DNA of 44,964 nt from Flavobacterium muglaense (GCF_014305155.1 NZ_JACRUK010000032.1:1-44964); one strand, 5' to 3'. Positions 26,114 to 35,900 are shown, counted from the stretch's first letter. The notes: a model not told the origin generated them from the letters alone. Numbers and translations are program-made.

Positions 26114-26452
26114 TTAGTTCACCGCGTCTGTTCCTTTTTCTTTTGTTCTTATTCGGTAGGTTTCTTGTACATCCGATACAAAAATTTTCCCATCACCTAC
26201 TAGTCCAGTGGCAGCCGAGTTTAAAATAGCTTCTATTGTTTTTTCCAAAAAAGGATCAGATACCACAATCGACAAATGCCTCCTTTGGATGTCTGAGGTG
26301 CTGTATGTGATTCCTCTATAAACATGTCCTACTTTTTCATTTCCTACTCCGGTTACATCCCAATAGGTGAAAAAGTTGACTTCTATTTTATGTAAAGCTT
26401 CTTTAACTTCATCAAATTTTGATTTTCGAATAATGGCTTCGATTTTTTTCAT
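26114..26452 (-). CDS. glnB: PII nitrogen regulatory protein (GlnB/GlnK)
   Basis: The 112-residue PII protein has MKKIEAIIRKSKFDEV at its start and the C-terminal signature TGLVGDGKIFVSDV. The T-loop contains YRGITY, so Y50 aligns with the uridylylated Tyr51 of E. coli PII. The rest of the loop (STSDIQRRHLS) differs from the usual form. Encoded just upstream of amtB, it most likely gates AmtB according to ATP/ADP and 2-oxoglutarate. Whether Y50 is modified here is unknown. Confidence 0.93.
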   Translation of the reverse strand: MKKIEAIIRKSKFDEVKEALHKIEVNFFTYWDVTGVGNEKVGHVYRGITYSTSDIQRRHLSIVVSDPFLEKTIEAILNSAATGLVGDGKIFVSDVQETYRIRTKEKGTDAVN

Positions 26453-26864
26453 AATGAACTGGTTTTATAATTGATTTAGATTTGTTTTTGCTAAAAACTG
26501 ATTTTTAATATTTTAAGTATTTATTGAATTATGTTTACCTTATTGTTGTTTTTATGAATTATTATGTATTAAAAAACTCGTTTAACTGTTTATTTTTTGA
26601 TAAAACAACGTTTTGGTCTGTTGCGAATGTATTGACTTTTATTTAAGATAAAGAATCGACAAAAGTTTTTTTGACTTGAAAGAAGCAGAATTATTAATAA
26701 CAAAATAGGACTTATAAATAATAAATAATTGGCATTATAATTTTAAAAAAATTACAGTATTCGCAATTGAAATAATGAAACTAACCCCTTGTTTTTTGTT
26801 TAAAATTTTAATTTTATTTTAATTTTATTGCTATTTGGTCTTTTTTGTAATAATTATTCAGTTT

Positions 26865-26894
26865 ACACCCCTGTTTTTAATAGGGTGTTTTTAT
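26865..26894 (+). terminator. Orphan terminator-like hairpin in the long gap
   Basis: ACACCC (26865-26870) and GGGTGT (26883-26888) form a 6-bp stem with a 12-base loop, followed by TTTTTATTTT on the plus strand. No plus-strand gene precedes it. It could end a short unannotated transcript or be chance. Confidence 0.35.
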
Positions 26895-27314
26895 TTTAAT
26901 ATGTTTTTGTTTTTTTTTTTTTAGAGCAGATCGATTTTGAATTGTAGTATAGGGAGTCCAAATGTTTTTAGTTGTCAATTTTCAATATTGTAAGAGGAGG
27001 GTAGTGTTTATACCGTTTTAGATCACTTCAATACGGCAGTACGGTCTGCTTTTAGTAGAATAAAATTATTTTAAAGGATGATTAACGCTAGCCATTTGCA
27101 AAAGAGTAATCCATAAAAAACTTGTTAGTAATTTAGAAGTAAGAGCTATAACCAGCTTAATTAGTGCAGTTTTATTACGTTTTGCTATTGAATTTTTGTC
27201 GATTTTTTCACTGGAATCTTTAAAGTTTTGCAGTATTCGGACTAGAAATTAAAGAAGGTAAATAGATTGGCTTTTTTTTAACACAACAGCTATTTTAACC
27301 TTCATAATTTTTTT

Positions 27315-27322
27315 TACATTTG
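27315..27322 (+). promoter_or_regulatory. Candidate -7 promoter element TACATTTG
   Basis: TACATTTG fits the Bacteroidetes -7 consensus TAnnTTTG and lies 7 bases before the ATG of the exported 134-residue protein. The transcript would be nearly leaderless for that start. The -33 element is not clear. Confidence 0.4.
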
Positions 27323-27329
27323 CGCTCAA

Positions 27330-27734
27330 ATGAGAGCACTATTACATATCACTTTTTTCTTCACCTTACTTTTTTCAGGAGGGACTAAAATGCACGCTAG
27401 TATTGTGCAGAAGAATTCTAGTGCTCAAACCATACGTTTCAATATTCCTGTGAAAACACACCATGAGTTTTTACATTCTAAAAGAGGGCATGCGTCAACG
27501 ATAATTGCCTTTACAGATTTTGACTTGAATGAAGAATATTCAAGCGGAGATGATTACAACAATTCAAGCGATTCTAGTATTACTAAGTTCAAATCTTCTG
27601 AACTAGTAAAGTGGTATTTATCAAATGATAAGTCTCTTATTGCCACTTTTCCTTACAATCGATTTTACTTTACTAAGCCTTTAAACGGCCAATCTACACC
27701 CATCTACATCGCGCAAAGCGTATTGAGGATATGA
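27330..27734 (+). CDS. Small exported hypothetical protein upstream of RND pump
   Basis: I do not recognise the family of this 134-residue protein. Residues 1-24 form a signal peptide (LLHITFFFTLLFSGG). The remainder is polar with an acidic, Ser/Asp-rich segment (about 66-90) and no cysteine or catalytic motif. The ATG at 27330 is supported by the signal peptide. It precedes the acrA-like gene by about 170 bases, on the same strand, so it may share the transcript. A short envelope protein tied to the efflux unit is possible but unproven. Confidence 0.6.
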   Translation: MRALLHITFFFTLLFSGGTKMHASIVQKNSSAQTIRFNIPVKTHHEFLHSKRGHASTIIAFTDFDLNEEYSSGDDYNNSSDSSITKFKSSELVKWYLSNDKSLIATFPYNRFYFTKPLNGQSTPIYIAQSVLRI

Positions 27735-27902
27735 TAAACAGTACACATTAGTTGTTGAGACTAAGCTGTACTTTTTATTATTGAATAATACAGCTAATTC
27801 TCCTTGGAAGACCTATGTCTTTTCAGGCAACTACACCTTTTCACTTACCAACGGAATCTATGCATTCCAAAACTTCATTTCCTAAATCACCATTTTTACA
27901 CC

Positions 27903-28985
27903 ATGAAAAAAATTGTCATGATCTCGGGCTTAATGGCCGCGTTATTCCTTGTTAGTTGTAACAAAAAAACGGAAGAAAAAGAAGAAGCTATCAATTTTAC
28001 TGTGACTAATCCAGTTCAAATAGATACCTCTTTTACTAAACTTTATGTTTCCCAAATAAAGTCGGTTCGAAACATTGAAATTCGCGCACAAGAAAAAGGG
28101 TTTTTACAAAATATTTATGTTGATGAAGGTCAATATGTAAAAGCGGGGCAATTATTGTTTCGAATTATGCCTAAAATGTATGAAGCCGAATTGTTAAAAG
28201 CTGAAGCAGAAGTAAAAGGAGCACAAATTGAATTGCAAAACGCCAAAACTTTGGCTGATAAAAATATTGTTTCGAAAAACGAACAATCATTGGCTTTAAC
28301 CAAACTACAGCAGGCGCAGGCCGAAGTAGCTTTAGCAAAACTACATTTGTCTTTTACAGAGATTAGAGCCCCATTTGCGGGGACTATCGACCGTATACCT
28401 AAAAAATTAGGGAGTTTAATTGATGAAGGCGAATTGTTAACTAGCCTTTCTGATAACAGTAAAATGTTTGCTTATTTCAACGTTTCAGAGCCGGAATATT
28501 TGAATTATGAAACCGATATTAAAAATCGTGCGGATAAAAAAGTTGATCTTGTTTTGGCTAACAACGATGTATTAAAATACAAAGGAGATATCGAACTTGT
28601 AGAAGGAGAATTTGATAATGAAACAGGAAATATTGCCTTTAGAGCAGTTTTCCCAAATCCGGATAAATTGTTAAGAAACGGAGAAACAGGTCAAGTAAAA
28701 ATGATTGTTCCTTTACGCAACGCCATTGTTATTCCGCAAAAAGCGACTTATGAAATTCAAGATAAAAAGTATGTGTTTGTGGTTGATAAAAACAATGTAA
28801 TCAAATCAAAAGAAATAACAATTAAGGGAGAGATGCCTGATTTGTATGTCGTGGATAAAGGAATTACTGTCAACGATAAAATTGTGCTTGACGGAATTCA
28901 AAAAGCCAATGATAATGATAAAATTAAGTATGATTATCTAAGTCCAACCAAAGTATTATCAAGCTTGAGATTGAGAGCAGAATAG
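27903..28985 (+). CDS. RND efflux periplasmic adaptor lipoprotein (AcrA-like)
   Basis: The 360-residue membrane-fusion protein has a lipoprotein signal with lipobox LVSC near residue 20. The order then is a barrel-sandwich (lipoyl-like) domain with IRAQEKGFLQNIYVDEGQYVKAG, an alpha-helical hairpin, and beta-barrel domains (IRAPFAGTIDRIPKKLG). I chose the ATG at 27903 because it begins the signal peptide; an earlier in-frame start adds 33 residues without sense. It links the inner-membrane pump to the outer-membrane channel encoded next. Confidence 0.9.
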   Translation: MKKIVMISGLMAALFLVSCNKKTEEKEEAINFTVTNPVQIDTSFTKLYVSQIKSVRNIEIRAQEKGFLQNIYVDEGQYVKAGQLLFRIMPKMYEAELLKAEAEVKGAQIELQNAKTLADKNIVSKNEQSLALTKLQQAQAEVALAKLHLSFTEIRAPFAGTIDRIPKKLGSLIDEGELLTSLSDNSKMFAYFNVSEPEYLNYETDIKNRADKKVDLVLANNDVLKYKGDIELVEGEFDNETGNIAFRAVFPNPDKLLRNGETGQVKMIVPLRNAIVIPQKATYEIQDKKYVFVVDKNNVIKSKEITIKGEMPDLYVVDKGITVNDKIVLDGIQKANDNDKIKYDYLSPTKVLSSLRLRAE

Positions 28986-29013
28986 TGTTTTTAACGATAT
29001 AAAAAATAAAAAA

Positions 29014-32000
29014 ATGTTTGATAAATTTATACAAAGACCGGTATTATCGATAGTAATATCGTTGGTTATTGTTTTCTTGGGAGTATTGGCTATGACCGGA
29101 CTTCCAGTTACACAATTCCCTGCTATCTCGCCTCCAAAAGTAAACATTACTGCTGATTACCCTGGGGCTAACGGTGAGTTGATGGTTAAAGCAGTAGTTA
29201 TTCCGCTGGAGAGAGCAATCAACGGAGTTCCTGGAATGAAGTACATCACTTCGGATGCAGGAAATGATGGGGAAGCCTCTGTTCAAGTTGTTTTTAACCT
29301 TGGAACTGATCCTAATCAAGCTGCGATTAATATTCAAAACCGTGTGGCTTCTGTAATTAATAAATTACCGCCGTTAGTAGTACGTGAGGGATTAAAAATT
29401 ACCCGTGAAGAACCAAACATGCTTTTGTATGTCAATTTATTCAGTAAAGATCCCAATACCAACCAAAAGTTCCTTTACAATTATGCAGATATCAATATTC
29501 TATCTGATTTAAAACGTGTGAACGGTGTAGGGGTTGCGGATATTCTTGGAAATCGAGATTACGCCATGCGTATTTGGTTGAAACCAGATAGAATGTTAGC
29601 GTACAAGATATCTGCCGATGAGGTAATGGAGTCGTTAAGTAATCAAAGTTTAGAAGCATCGCCAGGTAAAACAGGTGAAAGCTCTGGTAAGCGTTCTCAA
29701 GCTTTTGAGTATGTATTAAAATACAAAGGGAGGTACACTACTAAAGAAGGATACGAGAATATTGTTGTGCGCTCTCGCGCTGACGGAGCTTTGTTGCGTT
29801 TAAAAGATGTTGCAGATGTAGAATTTGGTAGTTCAATGTATGATATTTATTCTAGTATTGATGGAAAACCATCTGCTGCTATTACCATCAAACAATCATA
29901 CGGTAGTAATGCCAGTCAAGTTATTAAAGATGTAAAAGCAAAACTGGAAGAATTAAAGAAATCGTTTCCAAAAGGAATGGATTATGAGATTAGCTATGAT
30001 GTTTCAAAATTCTTAGATGCTTCTATCGAAAAAGTAATTCATACATTGGTTGAAGCCTTTATTCTAGTAGGTTTAGTGGTATTCTTGTTTCTTGGAGATT
30101 GGCGCTCAACGGTAATTCCTGCAATCGCAGTTCCAGTATCTTTAGTTGGTACTTTTGCATTCATGCAGCTTTTTGGAATTACCATCAACTTAATTACATT
30201 GTTTGCATTGGTACTTGCCATTGGGGTAGTGGTAGATGATGCCATTGTTGTAATTGAAGCCGTCCATGCGAAAATGGAGGAAGAGCATCTTTCGCCTAGA
30301 AAAGCGACTAAAAAAGCAATGTCTGAAATAGGTGGTGCGATTATCGCAATTACTTTCTTGATGGCAGCCGTATTTATTCCGGTTGCATTTATGTCTGGAC
30401 CAGTAGGTATTTTCTACCGTCAGTTCTCCATCACTATGGCAACTGCAATTATCCTTTCGGGAATTGTAGCCTTGACTTTAACACCTGCGCTGTGTGCCTT
30501 AATGTTGAAAAATAATCATGGTAAAGAACGCCCTAAAAATTTGATCAATAGATTTTTGGATGGATTCAATAATAAGTTTGATCATTTATCAAATGGTTAT
30601 AAAAAAGTATTAAACCTTTTTATTAACCGAAGATCGGTTTCAATTGGAGTATTGCTAGCGTTTTGTGTGGGTATATTTTTTATTAACAACAGTCTACCTT
30701 CTGGATTTATTCCAAGTGAGGATCAAGGAATGTTCTATGCTATTATTCAAACGCCTCCAGGTTCTTCATTAGAAAGAACCAATGAAATAGCTGAGAAATT
30801 GCAAAAAATAGCCGAAAAAGTAGACGGTGTGAAATCGGTTTCTGCTTTGGCAGGTTATGAGATTTTGACCGAGGGAACAGGTGCCAACACCGGAACTTGT
30901 TTGATCAACTTGAAAAGTTGGGAAGATCGTCATGAAAATGTAGTGGAAATTATCAAGCAATTAGAGGAAGAGACCAAAGATATTTCGGGTGCTACTATTG
31001 AATATTTCCAACCTCCAGCGGTACCAGGATATGGAGCTGCCGGTGGATTTGAATTGCGTTTACTTGACAAAGCAGGTTCCGGCGATTACAAGAAAATGGA
31101 AAAGGTAAGTAGAGATTTTGTGGCTGAATTGAAAAAACGCCCAGAATTAACCTCAGTATTTACATTTTATAGCGCGAGTTTCCCACAATACATGCTTGAT
31201 ATCGATAATGATATTGCACAGCAAAAAGGGGTGAGTATCGAGAACGCTATGAATACGTTGTCTACACTTGTGGGAAGTAATTATGAAACCAACTTTATTA
31301 AATACGACCGTCAATACAAAGTAATTGTACAAGCTTCGCCGGAGTATAGAGCACTTCCAGAAGATATTTTGAAATTGTATGTAAAAAACAATCGCGATGA
31401 GATGGTTCCGTTCTCTGCTTTCATGAAAATGAAAAAAGTCTATGGTTTATCAGAAATTACTAGACATAATATGTACAATGCTGCCGAGATAAGTGGTGCA
31501 CCAGCGATAGGTTTTAGTAGTGGTACTGCGATTCAGGTGGTGAATGAAGTAGCTGCGAAAACACTTCCTAGAGGTTTTGGTATAGATTGGGCAGGTATAT
31601 CTGCAGATGAGGTGGCTCGAGGGAATGAAGCTATTTATATTTTCTTGATTTGTTTGGGCTTTGTGTATTTAGTACTTGCAGCGCAATACGAGAGTTTTAT
31701 TTTGCCATTGATTGTTATTTTCTCACTTCCAGCAGGGATTTTTGGAGCCTTTTTATTCTTAAAACTATTTGGTTTGGATAATAATATTTATGCCCAAGTT
31801 TCTTTCATTATGCTTATTGGTCTTCTAGGTAAGAATGCCGTATTGATTGTAGAGTTTGCCGCTCATAAGCACAGTCAAGGAGCATCGGTGATTGACGCTG
31901 CTATGGAAGGTGCTATGGTTCGTTTTAGACCTATTTTAATGACCTCGTTTGCCTTTATTGCTGGATTGGTTCCATTAGCATTGGCCTCTGATCCTGGGAA

Positions 32001-32193
32001 AATAGGTAATAGAACATTGGGATCTGCTGCGGCAGGTGGTATGCTTGTAGGTACAATTTGCGGGGTTGTGATCATTCCGGGTTTGTATTTCATATTTGCA
32101 ACCATTTCTGAGAAACATAAGTTTCATAAAAACGAAGACGAAAATCCATTTACCGAATATTTAATTGAAAATGAATCTGATGAAATTATATAA
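29014..32193 (+). CDS. RND efflux inner-membrane transporter (AcrB-like, HAE1)
   Basis: The 1059-residue protein is the typical length of AcrB-type pumps. It has twelve helices with two large periplasmic loops. The start MFDKFIQRPVLSIVIS is typical, and VVVDDAIVVIEAVHAKME carries the proton-relay aspartates of helix 4. The C-half has SFIMLIGLLGKNAVLIVEFA with the conserved Lys. It should expel hydrophobic or amphiphilic compounds by proton antiport; the substrate is not deducible. It lies 28 bases after the adaptor gene, and its end overlaps the outer-membrane factor gene. Confidence 0.95.
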   Translation: MFDKFIQRPVLSIVISLVIVFLGVLAMTGLPVTQFPAISPPKVNITADYPGANGELMVKAVVIPLERAINGVPGMKYITSDAGNDGEASVQVVFNLGTDPNQAAINIQNRVASVINKLPPLVVREGLKITREEPNMLLYVNLFSKDPNTNQKFLYNYADINILSDLKRVNGVGVADILGNRDYAMRIWLKPDRMLAYKISADEVMESLSNQSLEASPGKTGESSGKRSQAFEYVLKYKGRYTTKEGYENIVVRSRADGALLRLKDVADVEFGSSMYDIYSSIDGKPSAAITIKQSYGSNASQVIKDVKAKLEELKKSFPKGMDYEISYDVSKFLDASIEKVIHTLVEAFILVGLVVFLFLGDWRSTVIPAIAVPVSLVGTFAFMQLFGITINLITLFALVLAIGVVVDDAIVVIEAVHAKMEEEHLSPRKATKKAMSEIGGAIIAITFLMAAVFIPVAFMSGPVGIFYRQFSITMATAIILSGIVALTLTPALCALMLKNNHGKERPKNLINRFLDGFNNKFDHLSNGYKKVLNLFINRRSVSIGVLLAFCVGIFFINNSLPSGFIPSEDQGMFYAIIQTPPGSSLERTNEIAEKLQKIAEKVDGVKSVSALAGYEILTEGTGANTGTCLINLKSWEDRHENVVEIIKQLEEETKDISGATIEYFQPPAVPGYGAAGGFELRLLDKAGSGDYKKMEKVSRDFVAELKKRPELTSVFTFYSASFPQYMLDIDNDIAQQKGVSIENAMNTLSTLVGSNYETNFIKYDRQYKVIVQASPEYRALPEDILKLYVKNNRDEMVPFSAFMKMKKVYGLSEITRHNMYNAAEISGAPAIGFSSGTAIQVVNEVAAKTLPRGFGIDWAGISADEVARGNEAIYIFLICLGFVYLVLAAQYESFILPLIVIFSLPAGIFGAFLFLKLFGLDNNIYAQVSFIMLIGLLGKNAVLIVEFAAHKHSQGASVIDAAMEGAMVRFRPILMTSFAFIAGLVPLALASDPGKIGNRTLGSAAAGGMLVGTICGVVIIPGLYFIFATISEKHKFHKNEDENPFTEYLIENESDEII

Positions 32194-33604
32194 ATTTAGT
32201 ATCGTACTAGGTATGGGTCTTGCAGTGGTAAGCTGCAAGGCGCCCATGGCCTTAAAAATGCCTGATAGTAAAGCAGTTCCAGCTAGTTTTGGTACTTCAA
32301 AAGACAGTGCAAATAGTTCAAATTTAAGTTGGGATGATTATTTTAAAGATCCTAATTTAAAAAGCTTGATTACGGTGGCTTTGCAAAATAATCAAGAATT
32401 GTTGATTACAATGCAAGAAATCGAAATGGCTAAGAACGACATTCGAGTACGAAAAGGAGCTTTATTGCCTTCAGTTGGTTTAAGAGCTGGAACGGGTGTT
32501 GAAAAAGTAGGGCGATACACGAGCCAAGGTGCGGGTGATGCTTCGACCGAAATTGCTCCAGGCAAAGAATTCCCAGAAGCGTTGACTGATTTCAATGTGG
32601 GCGCTTACGCAAATTGGGAAGTGGATATTTGGAAAAAATTACGCAATTCGAAAAAAGCGGCAGTCACTAGATATCTAGCTACGGTTGAAGGAAAGAATTT
32701 TGTAATTACCAATCTGATTTCAGAAGTAGCTGATTCGTACTATGAATTGCTTGCTCTTGATAGTCAATTGGCGATCGTGAAGCAAAATATCCAATTGCAA
32801 CAAAACGCACTTGAAATTGTAAAAATTCAAAAAGAAGCTGCTAGAGCAACTGAGTTGGCTGTACAAAAGTTTCAAGCCGAAGTTTTGGCTTCTAAAAGTA
32901 TGGAGTTTCAAATCAATCAAAAAATTGTTGAAACAGAGAATACGATTAACTTCTTGTTAGGTCGTTACCCTGAGAAAATTGTGAGAGATAGTAATGCGTT
33001 CTTGAACTTATTGCCTGCGTCGATTCAATCAGGTATTCCATCACAATTGTTAGCAAATAGACCTGATATTAAACAAGCAGAGTTGGAATTAACAGCAGCT
33101 AAACTAGATGTTAAAGTGGCCCGAGCGGAGTTTTATCCTTCTCTTGATATTTCGGCTGCCTTTGGTTTACAAGCGTTCAAAACATCTTATTTAGTAAAGT
33201 TTCCGGAGTCGTTATTGTATAATTTAATAGGAGATGTTGCGGCACCTTTAATTAATAAAAACGCGATTAAAGCAGAGTTTGCTAATGCAAATGCGCGCCA
33301 GTTACAAGCATTATACAATTATGACCGTACGATTTTGAATGCCTATTTAGAGGTTTCTAATCAATTGGCAAATATCAATAACTTAGAAAAAAGTTATGCT
33401 TTAAAGACAGATCAAGTAAAGGCATTAAATACGTCTATTAGTGTGGCAAATGATTTGTTTAAATCAGCTAGAGCCGATTATTTTGAGGTTTTAATGACGC
33501 AACGTGATGCGCTTGATGCTAAACTAGAATTGGTTGAAACCAAGAAAGACCAACTAAATGCTTTTGTACAAATATACAAAGCGCTAGGTGGTGGATGGAA
33601 ATAG
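32180..33604 (+). CDS. RND efflux outer-membrane factor lipoprotein (NodT/OprM-like)
   Basis: This is an outer-membrane channel of about 474 residues with a lipobox ending at VVSC. It has the two repeated OEP domains, including LLANRPDIKQAELELTAAKLDVKVARAEFYPSLDIS, typical of NodT/OprM. It completes the tripartite pump. The ATG at 32180 places the signal peptide correctly; ATG 32171 adds three residues. Either start lies inside the end of the acrB-like gene (14 or 23 bases of overlap), implying translational coupling. A terminator follows at 33683. Confidence 0.92.
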   Translation: MKLYKFSIVLGMGLAVVSCKAPMALKMPDSKAVPASFGTSKDSANSSNLSWDDYFKDPNLKSLITVALQNNQELLITMQEIEMAKNDIRVRKGALLPSVGLRAGTGVEKVGRYTSQGAGDASTEIAPGKEFPEALTDFNVGAYANWEVDIWKKLRNSKKAAVTRYLATVEGKNFVITNLISEVADSYYELLALDSQLAIVKQNIQLQQNALEIVKIQKEAARATELAVQKFQAEVLASKSMEFQINQKIVETENTINFLLGRYPEKIVRDSNAFLNLLPASIQSGIPSQLLANRPDIKQAELELTAAKLDVKVARAEFYPSLDISAAFGLQAFKTSYLVKFPESLLYNLIGDVAAPLINKNAIKAEFANANARQLQALYNYDRTILNAYLEVSNQLANINNLEKSYALKTDQVKALNTSISVANDLFKSARADYFEVLMTQRDALDAKLELVETKKDQLNAFVQIYKALGGGWK

Positions 33605-33682
33605 TATATTGTTATTAATTGAAAATCTTTGTAAATAGCATACTTGGTTAGTGGTGTTACTATTACAATTAGTTTTCAAGTG

Positions 33683-33718
33683 GATGAGCTCGATTTTATA
33701 TCGGGCTCATCTTATTTT
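33683..33718 (+). terminator. Intrinsic terminator of the first RND operon
   Basis: GATGAGCTCGAT (33683-33694) and ATCGGGCTCATC (33700-33711) pair at 11 of 12 positions with a 5-base loop and are followed by TTATTTTA. It lies 78 bases past the stop of the outer-membrane factor. Confidence 0.75.
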
Positions 33719-33784
33719 ATGGTATTTGGTTTTTAATAAGTTGGTGATTTTAATTGTAAATTGGCGTTACTAATAGTTTTGAAA

Positions 33785-33792
33785 TAGATTTG
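33785..33792 (+). promoter_or_regulatory. Candidate -7 promoter element for the two-component genes
   Basis: TAGATTTG matches TAnnTTTG. It sits downstream of the terminator and 52 bases before the response regulator ATG. A TTG at about 33757 could be the upstream element, though the spacing is slightly long. Confidence 0.45.
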
Positions 33793-33844
33793 GATCCTAT
33801 TATTGTACCCAAATTAGCAATCAAAGTATAATAGAACACGAAGT

Positions 33845-34525
33845 ATGAAAATTTTATTGATCGAAGACGAACCTGAATTGCAAAAAAGTATTAAGCAATA
33901 CTTTGAAATGGAAGGAAATGTAGTAGAGCTGGCATCGAATTATACTAAGGCCCAACAAAAAATTGCTTTGTATGATTATGATTGTATTTTGGTAGACATT
34001 ACTTTGCCAGGGGGTTCTGGTTTAGATTTGATTAACGAAGTAAAGAACCAAAAATCAAAGGCGGGTATCATTATTATATCGGCCAAAAATGCTTTGGATG
34101 ATAAAATCAAAGGACTCGATCTTGGCGCCGATGATTATTTGCCTAAGCCTTTTCATTTATCAGAACTGAATTCGAGAATAAAAGCATTAATTAGAAGGAA
34201 AAGTTTTGATGGAAATCTAGAGATTATATTGAATGAAATTAGAATTTCCCCCTTAGAGCGTACGGTTTTTATTCACGATGAATTGGTATTATTGACCTCA
34301 AAAGAATATGATTTACTGCTGTATTTTATTGCAAATAAAAATCGTGTAGTGAGTAAAAGTGCTTTGGCTGAACATTTGTGGGGTGATGACGCTGATCGGC
34401 TTGATAATTTTGATTTTATATACAACCATGTTAAAAATCTTCGTAAAAAATTAGTTGAGAAAAAATGTGAAGATTACTTGCATACTATATACGGGATCGG
34501 GTATAATTTTAAAATTCAACGATGA
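33845..34525 (+). CDS. OmpR-family response regulator
   Basis: The 226-residue regulator has a receiver domain with acidic pair E7-D8, phospho-acceptor D51 in CILVDITLPGGSG and the conserved Lys in DDYLPKPFH. A winged-helix DNA-binding domain follows (about 130-225, LTSKEYDLLLYF and HTIYGIGYNF). It overlaps the kinase gene by four bases (ATGA), so the pair is translated together. It probably controls the downstream envelope/efflux genes; its ligand is unknown. Confidence 0.92.
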   Translation: MKILLIEDEPELQKSIKQYFEMEGNVVELASNYTKAQQKIALYDYDCILVDITLPGGSGLDLINEVKNQKSKAGIIIISAKNALDDKIKGLDLGADDYLPKPFHLSELNSRIKALIRRKSFDGNLEIILNEIRISPLERTVFIHDELVLLTSKEYDLLLYFIANKNRVVSKSALAEHLWGDDADRLDNFDFIYNHVKNLRKKLVEKKCEDYLHTIYGIGYNFKIQR

Positions 34526-35814
34526 AACTACTCTCTAAAACCAGTCTTTACTATGTGTTGATGAGTATCCCTTTGTTACTTTTATTTGGTTTTGTTTGCT
34601 ACCAAGTAATTACTGATGAGGTGAAACATAGCAATGATGAATTGTTGCTAAATCGAGTGCATTTGATTGAGCATTATTTAGCTGAAAATGACTCGGTTTC
34701 TATCGATTTTTTAATAAAAACGAAAGAAGCTACCATTACTAAAACACTTAAAAATAATTTCAGAAACGGTAGTAAAATCATTTTTTCGGATACTTTAATT
34801 TTAGATAAGAGCGAAAATGAGATGGCTCCCAATCGAATGATTTCGGCTTTTGTACAGGGAGAAAAGGCTAATTTCCAAATTAAAATTTGGCGGAGTACCA
34901 TTGAATATGACGAATTAATTGAGGGGATTTTATATTTGTTAGTAGGGATTTTAGCGACTTTCTTTTTGATTTCGTTAGTACTCAATTTTTGGATTTCAAA
35001 AAAAATGTGGCAGCCTTTTTATACGGCAGTGAATAACCTAGAAGGTTTTCGTGCAAGCGATAACAGGGTTCCAATATTTGAAAAATCAACTACAAGAGAG
35101 TTTGCAGTGCTTAATAATTCGTTGCAAAAGATGATGGGTAAAATGATTACAGATTACAATAGTCAAAAGAAATTTACCGAGAATGCAGCACACGAAATTC
35201 AAACGCCATTAGCTGTAATTAAGTCTAAAGTAGATTTACTCATTCAATCGGAGAATTTACAAGAAAATGAAGTCGATTTAATTGTTGCTATTGATGACGC
35301 TTGCGCAAAAATGAGTCGACTCAATAAATCACTATTATTGCTCACAAAGATCGAAAACAGGCAGTTTAAATCGACAGAGATGGTAGCTGTTGCAAAGGTT
35401 GTGGATGCTTCCTTGTTGCTTTTTGAAGATTCTATTGCCAATAAAAAGATAAATTTGTTGCACAATACAACGATTGATTTATTGATTAATATGAATTCTG
35501 ATCTGTGTTTAGTGCTAATCAATAATTTGGTTCAAAATGCTATTAGACATAATACTATTGGCGGAAGTATTACTATTACCACTAATAGCAACGAAATAAT
35601 AGTCGAAAATACTGGAATAAGTCAAGCTCTTGACACATCTTTGGTTTTTGAGCGATTTCATAAAAGCATAGCAACTGATGCTTCGCTAGGTTTAGGCTTA
35701 GCGATTGCCTATGAAATAGCCGAAGTGAGCGGGTTGTCTTTACATTATCAGTTTGTAAACGATAGGCATTGTTTTGTTTTGAGGGTGTTGCAATCCCAAA
35801 AGATTTTTTTGTGA
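34522..35814 (+). CDS. Sensor histidine kinase, cognate of the OmpR-type regulator
   Basis: The 430-residue membrane kinase has two helices (about 9-29 and 136-158) around a small periplasmic domain of about 105 residues. A HAMP-like linker, HisKA H-box NAAHEIQTPLAVIKSK with H224, and an HATPase domain with NNLVQNAIRHN and LGLGLAIAYEIAE follow. The D-box is weak: IVENTG appears where DNGxG is usual, a shortened form also seen in other Bacteroidetes kinases (recollection). The periplasmic domain shows no recognisable sensor family. Confidence 0.9.
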   Translation: MKLLSKTSLYYVLMSIPLLLLFGFVCYQVITDEVKHSNDELLLNRVHLIEHYLAENDSVSIDFLIKTKEATITKTLKNNFRNGSKIIFSDTLILDKSENEMAPNRMISAFVQGEKANFQIKIWRSTIEYDELIEGILYLLVGILATFFLISLVLNFWISKKMWQPFYTAVNNLEGFRASDNRVPIFEKSTTREFAVLNNSLQKMMGKMITDYNSQKKFTENAAHEIQTPLAVIKSKVDLLIQSENLQENEVDLIVAIDDACAKMSRLNKSLLLLTKIENRQFKSTEMVAVAKVVDASLLLFEDSIANKKINLLHNTTIDLLINMNSDLCLVLINNLVQNAIRHNTIGGSITITTNSNEIIVENTGISQALDTSLVFERFHKSIATDASLGLGLAIAYEIAEVSGLSLHYQFVNDRHCFVLRVLQSQKIFL

Positions 35815-35900
35815 ATTACAAAGGCATAGAATTGCAATAGAATTGTTACAGACATTTGTTTAATAAAGCATTATGGCTTCCATTTTTAAACAAAAAAACA

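Larger units (their letters stand above)
26453..27329. other. Gene-free 877-bp region between divergent glnB and efflux units
   Basis: This is extremely AT-rich DNA separating the leftward glnB-amtB unit from the rightward efflux block. It holds a terminator-like hairpin at 26865-26888 and a likely promoter at 27315-27322. There is also a 60-codon open frame without a good start (minus, 27066-27248). No RNA gene or recognisable coding gene was seen. Confidence 0.65.

Noticed and set aside
27066..27248. 60-codon open frame on the minus strand in the long gap (contains KRNKTALIKLVIALTSKLL)
   Set aside because: It has no start codon near its beginning and no recognisable family. Lysine-rich open stretches arise easily in such AT-rich DNA. 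I considered a transposase remnant but saw no terminal repeats or further transposase sequence.
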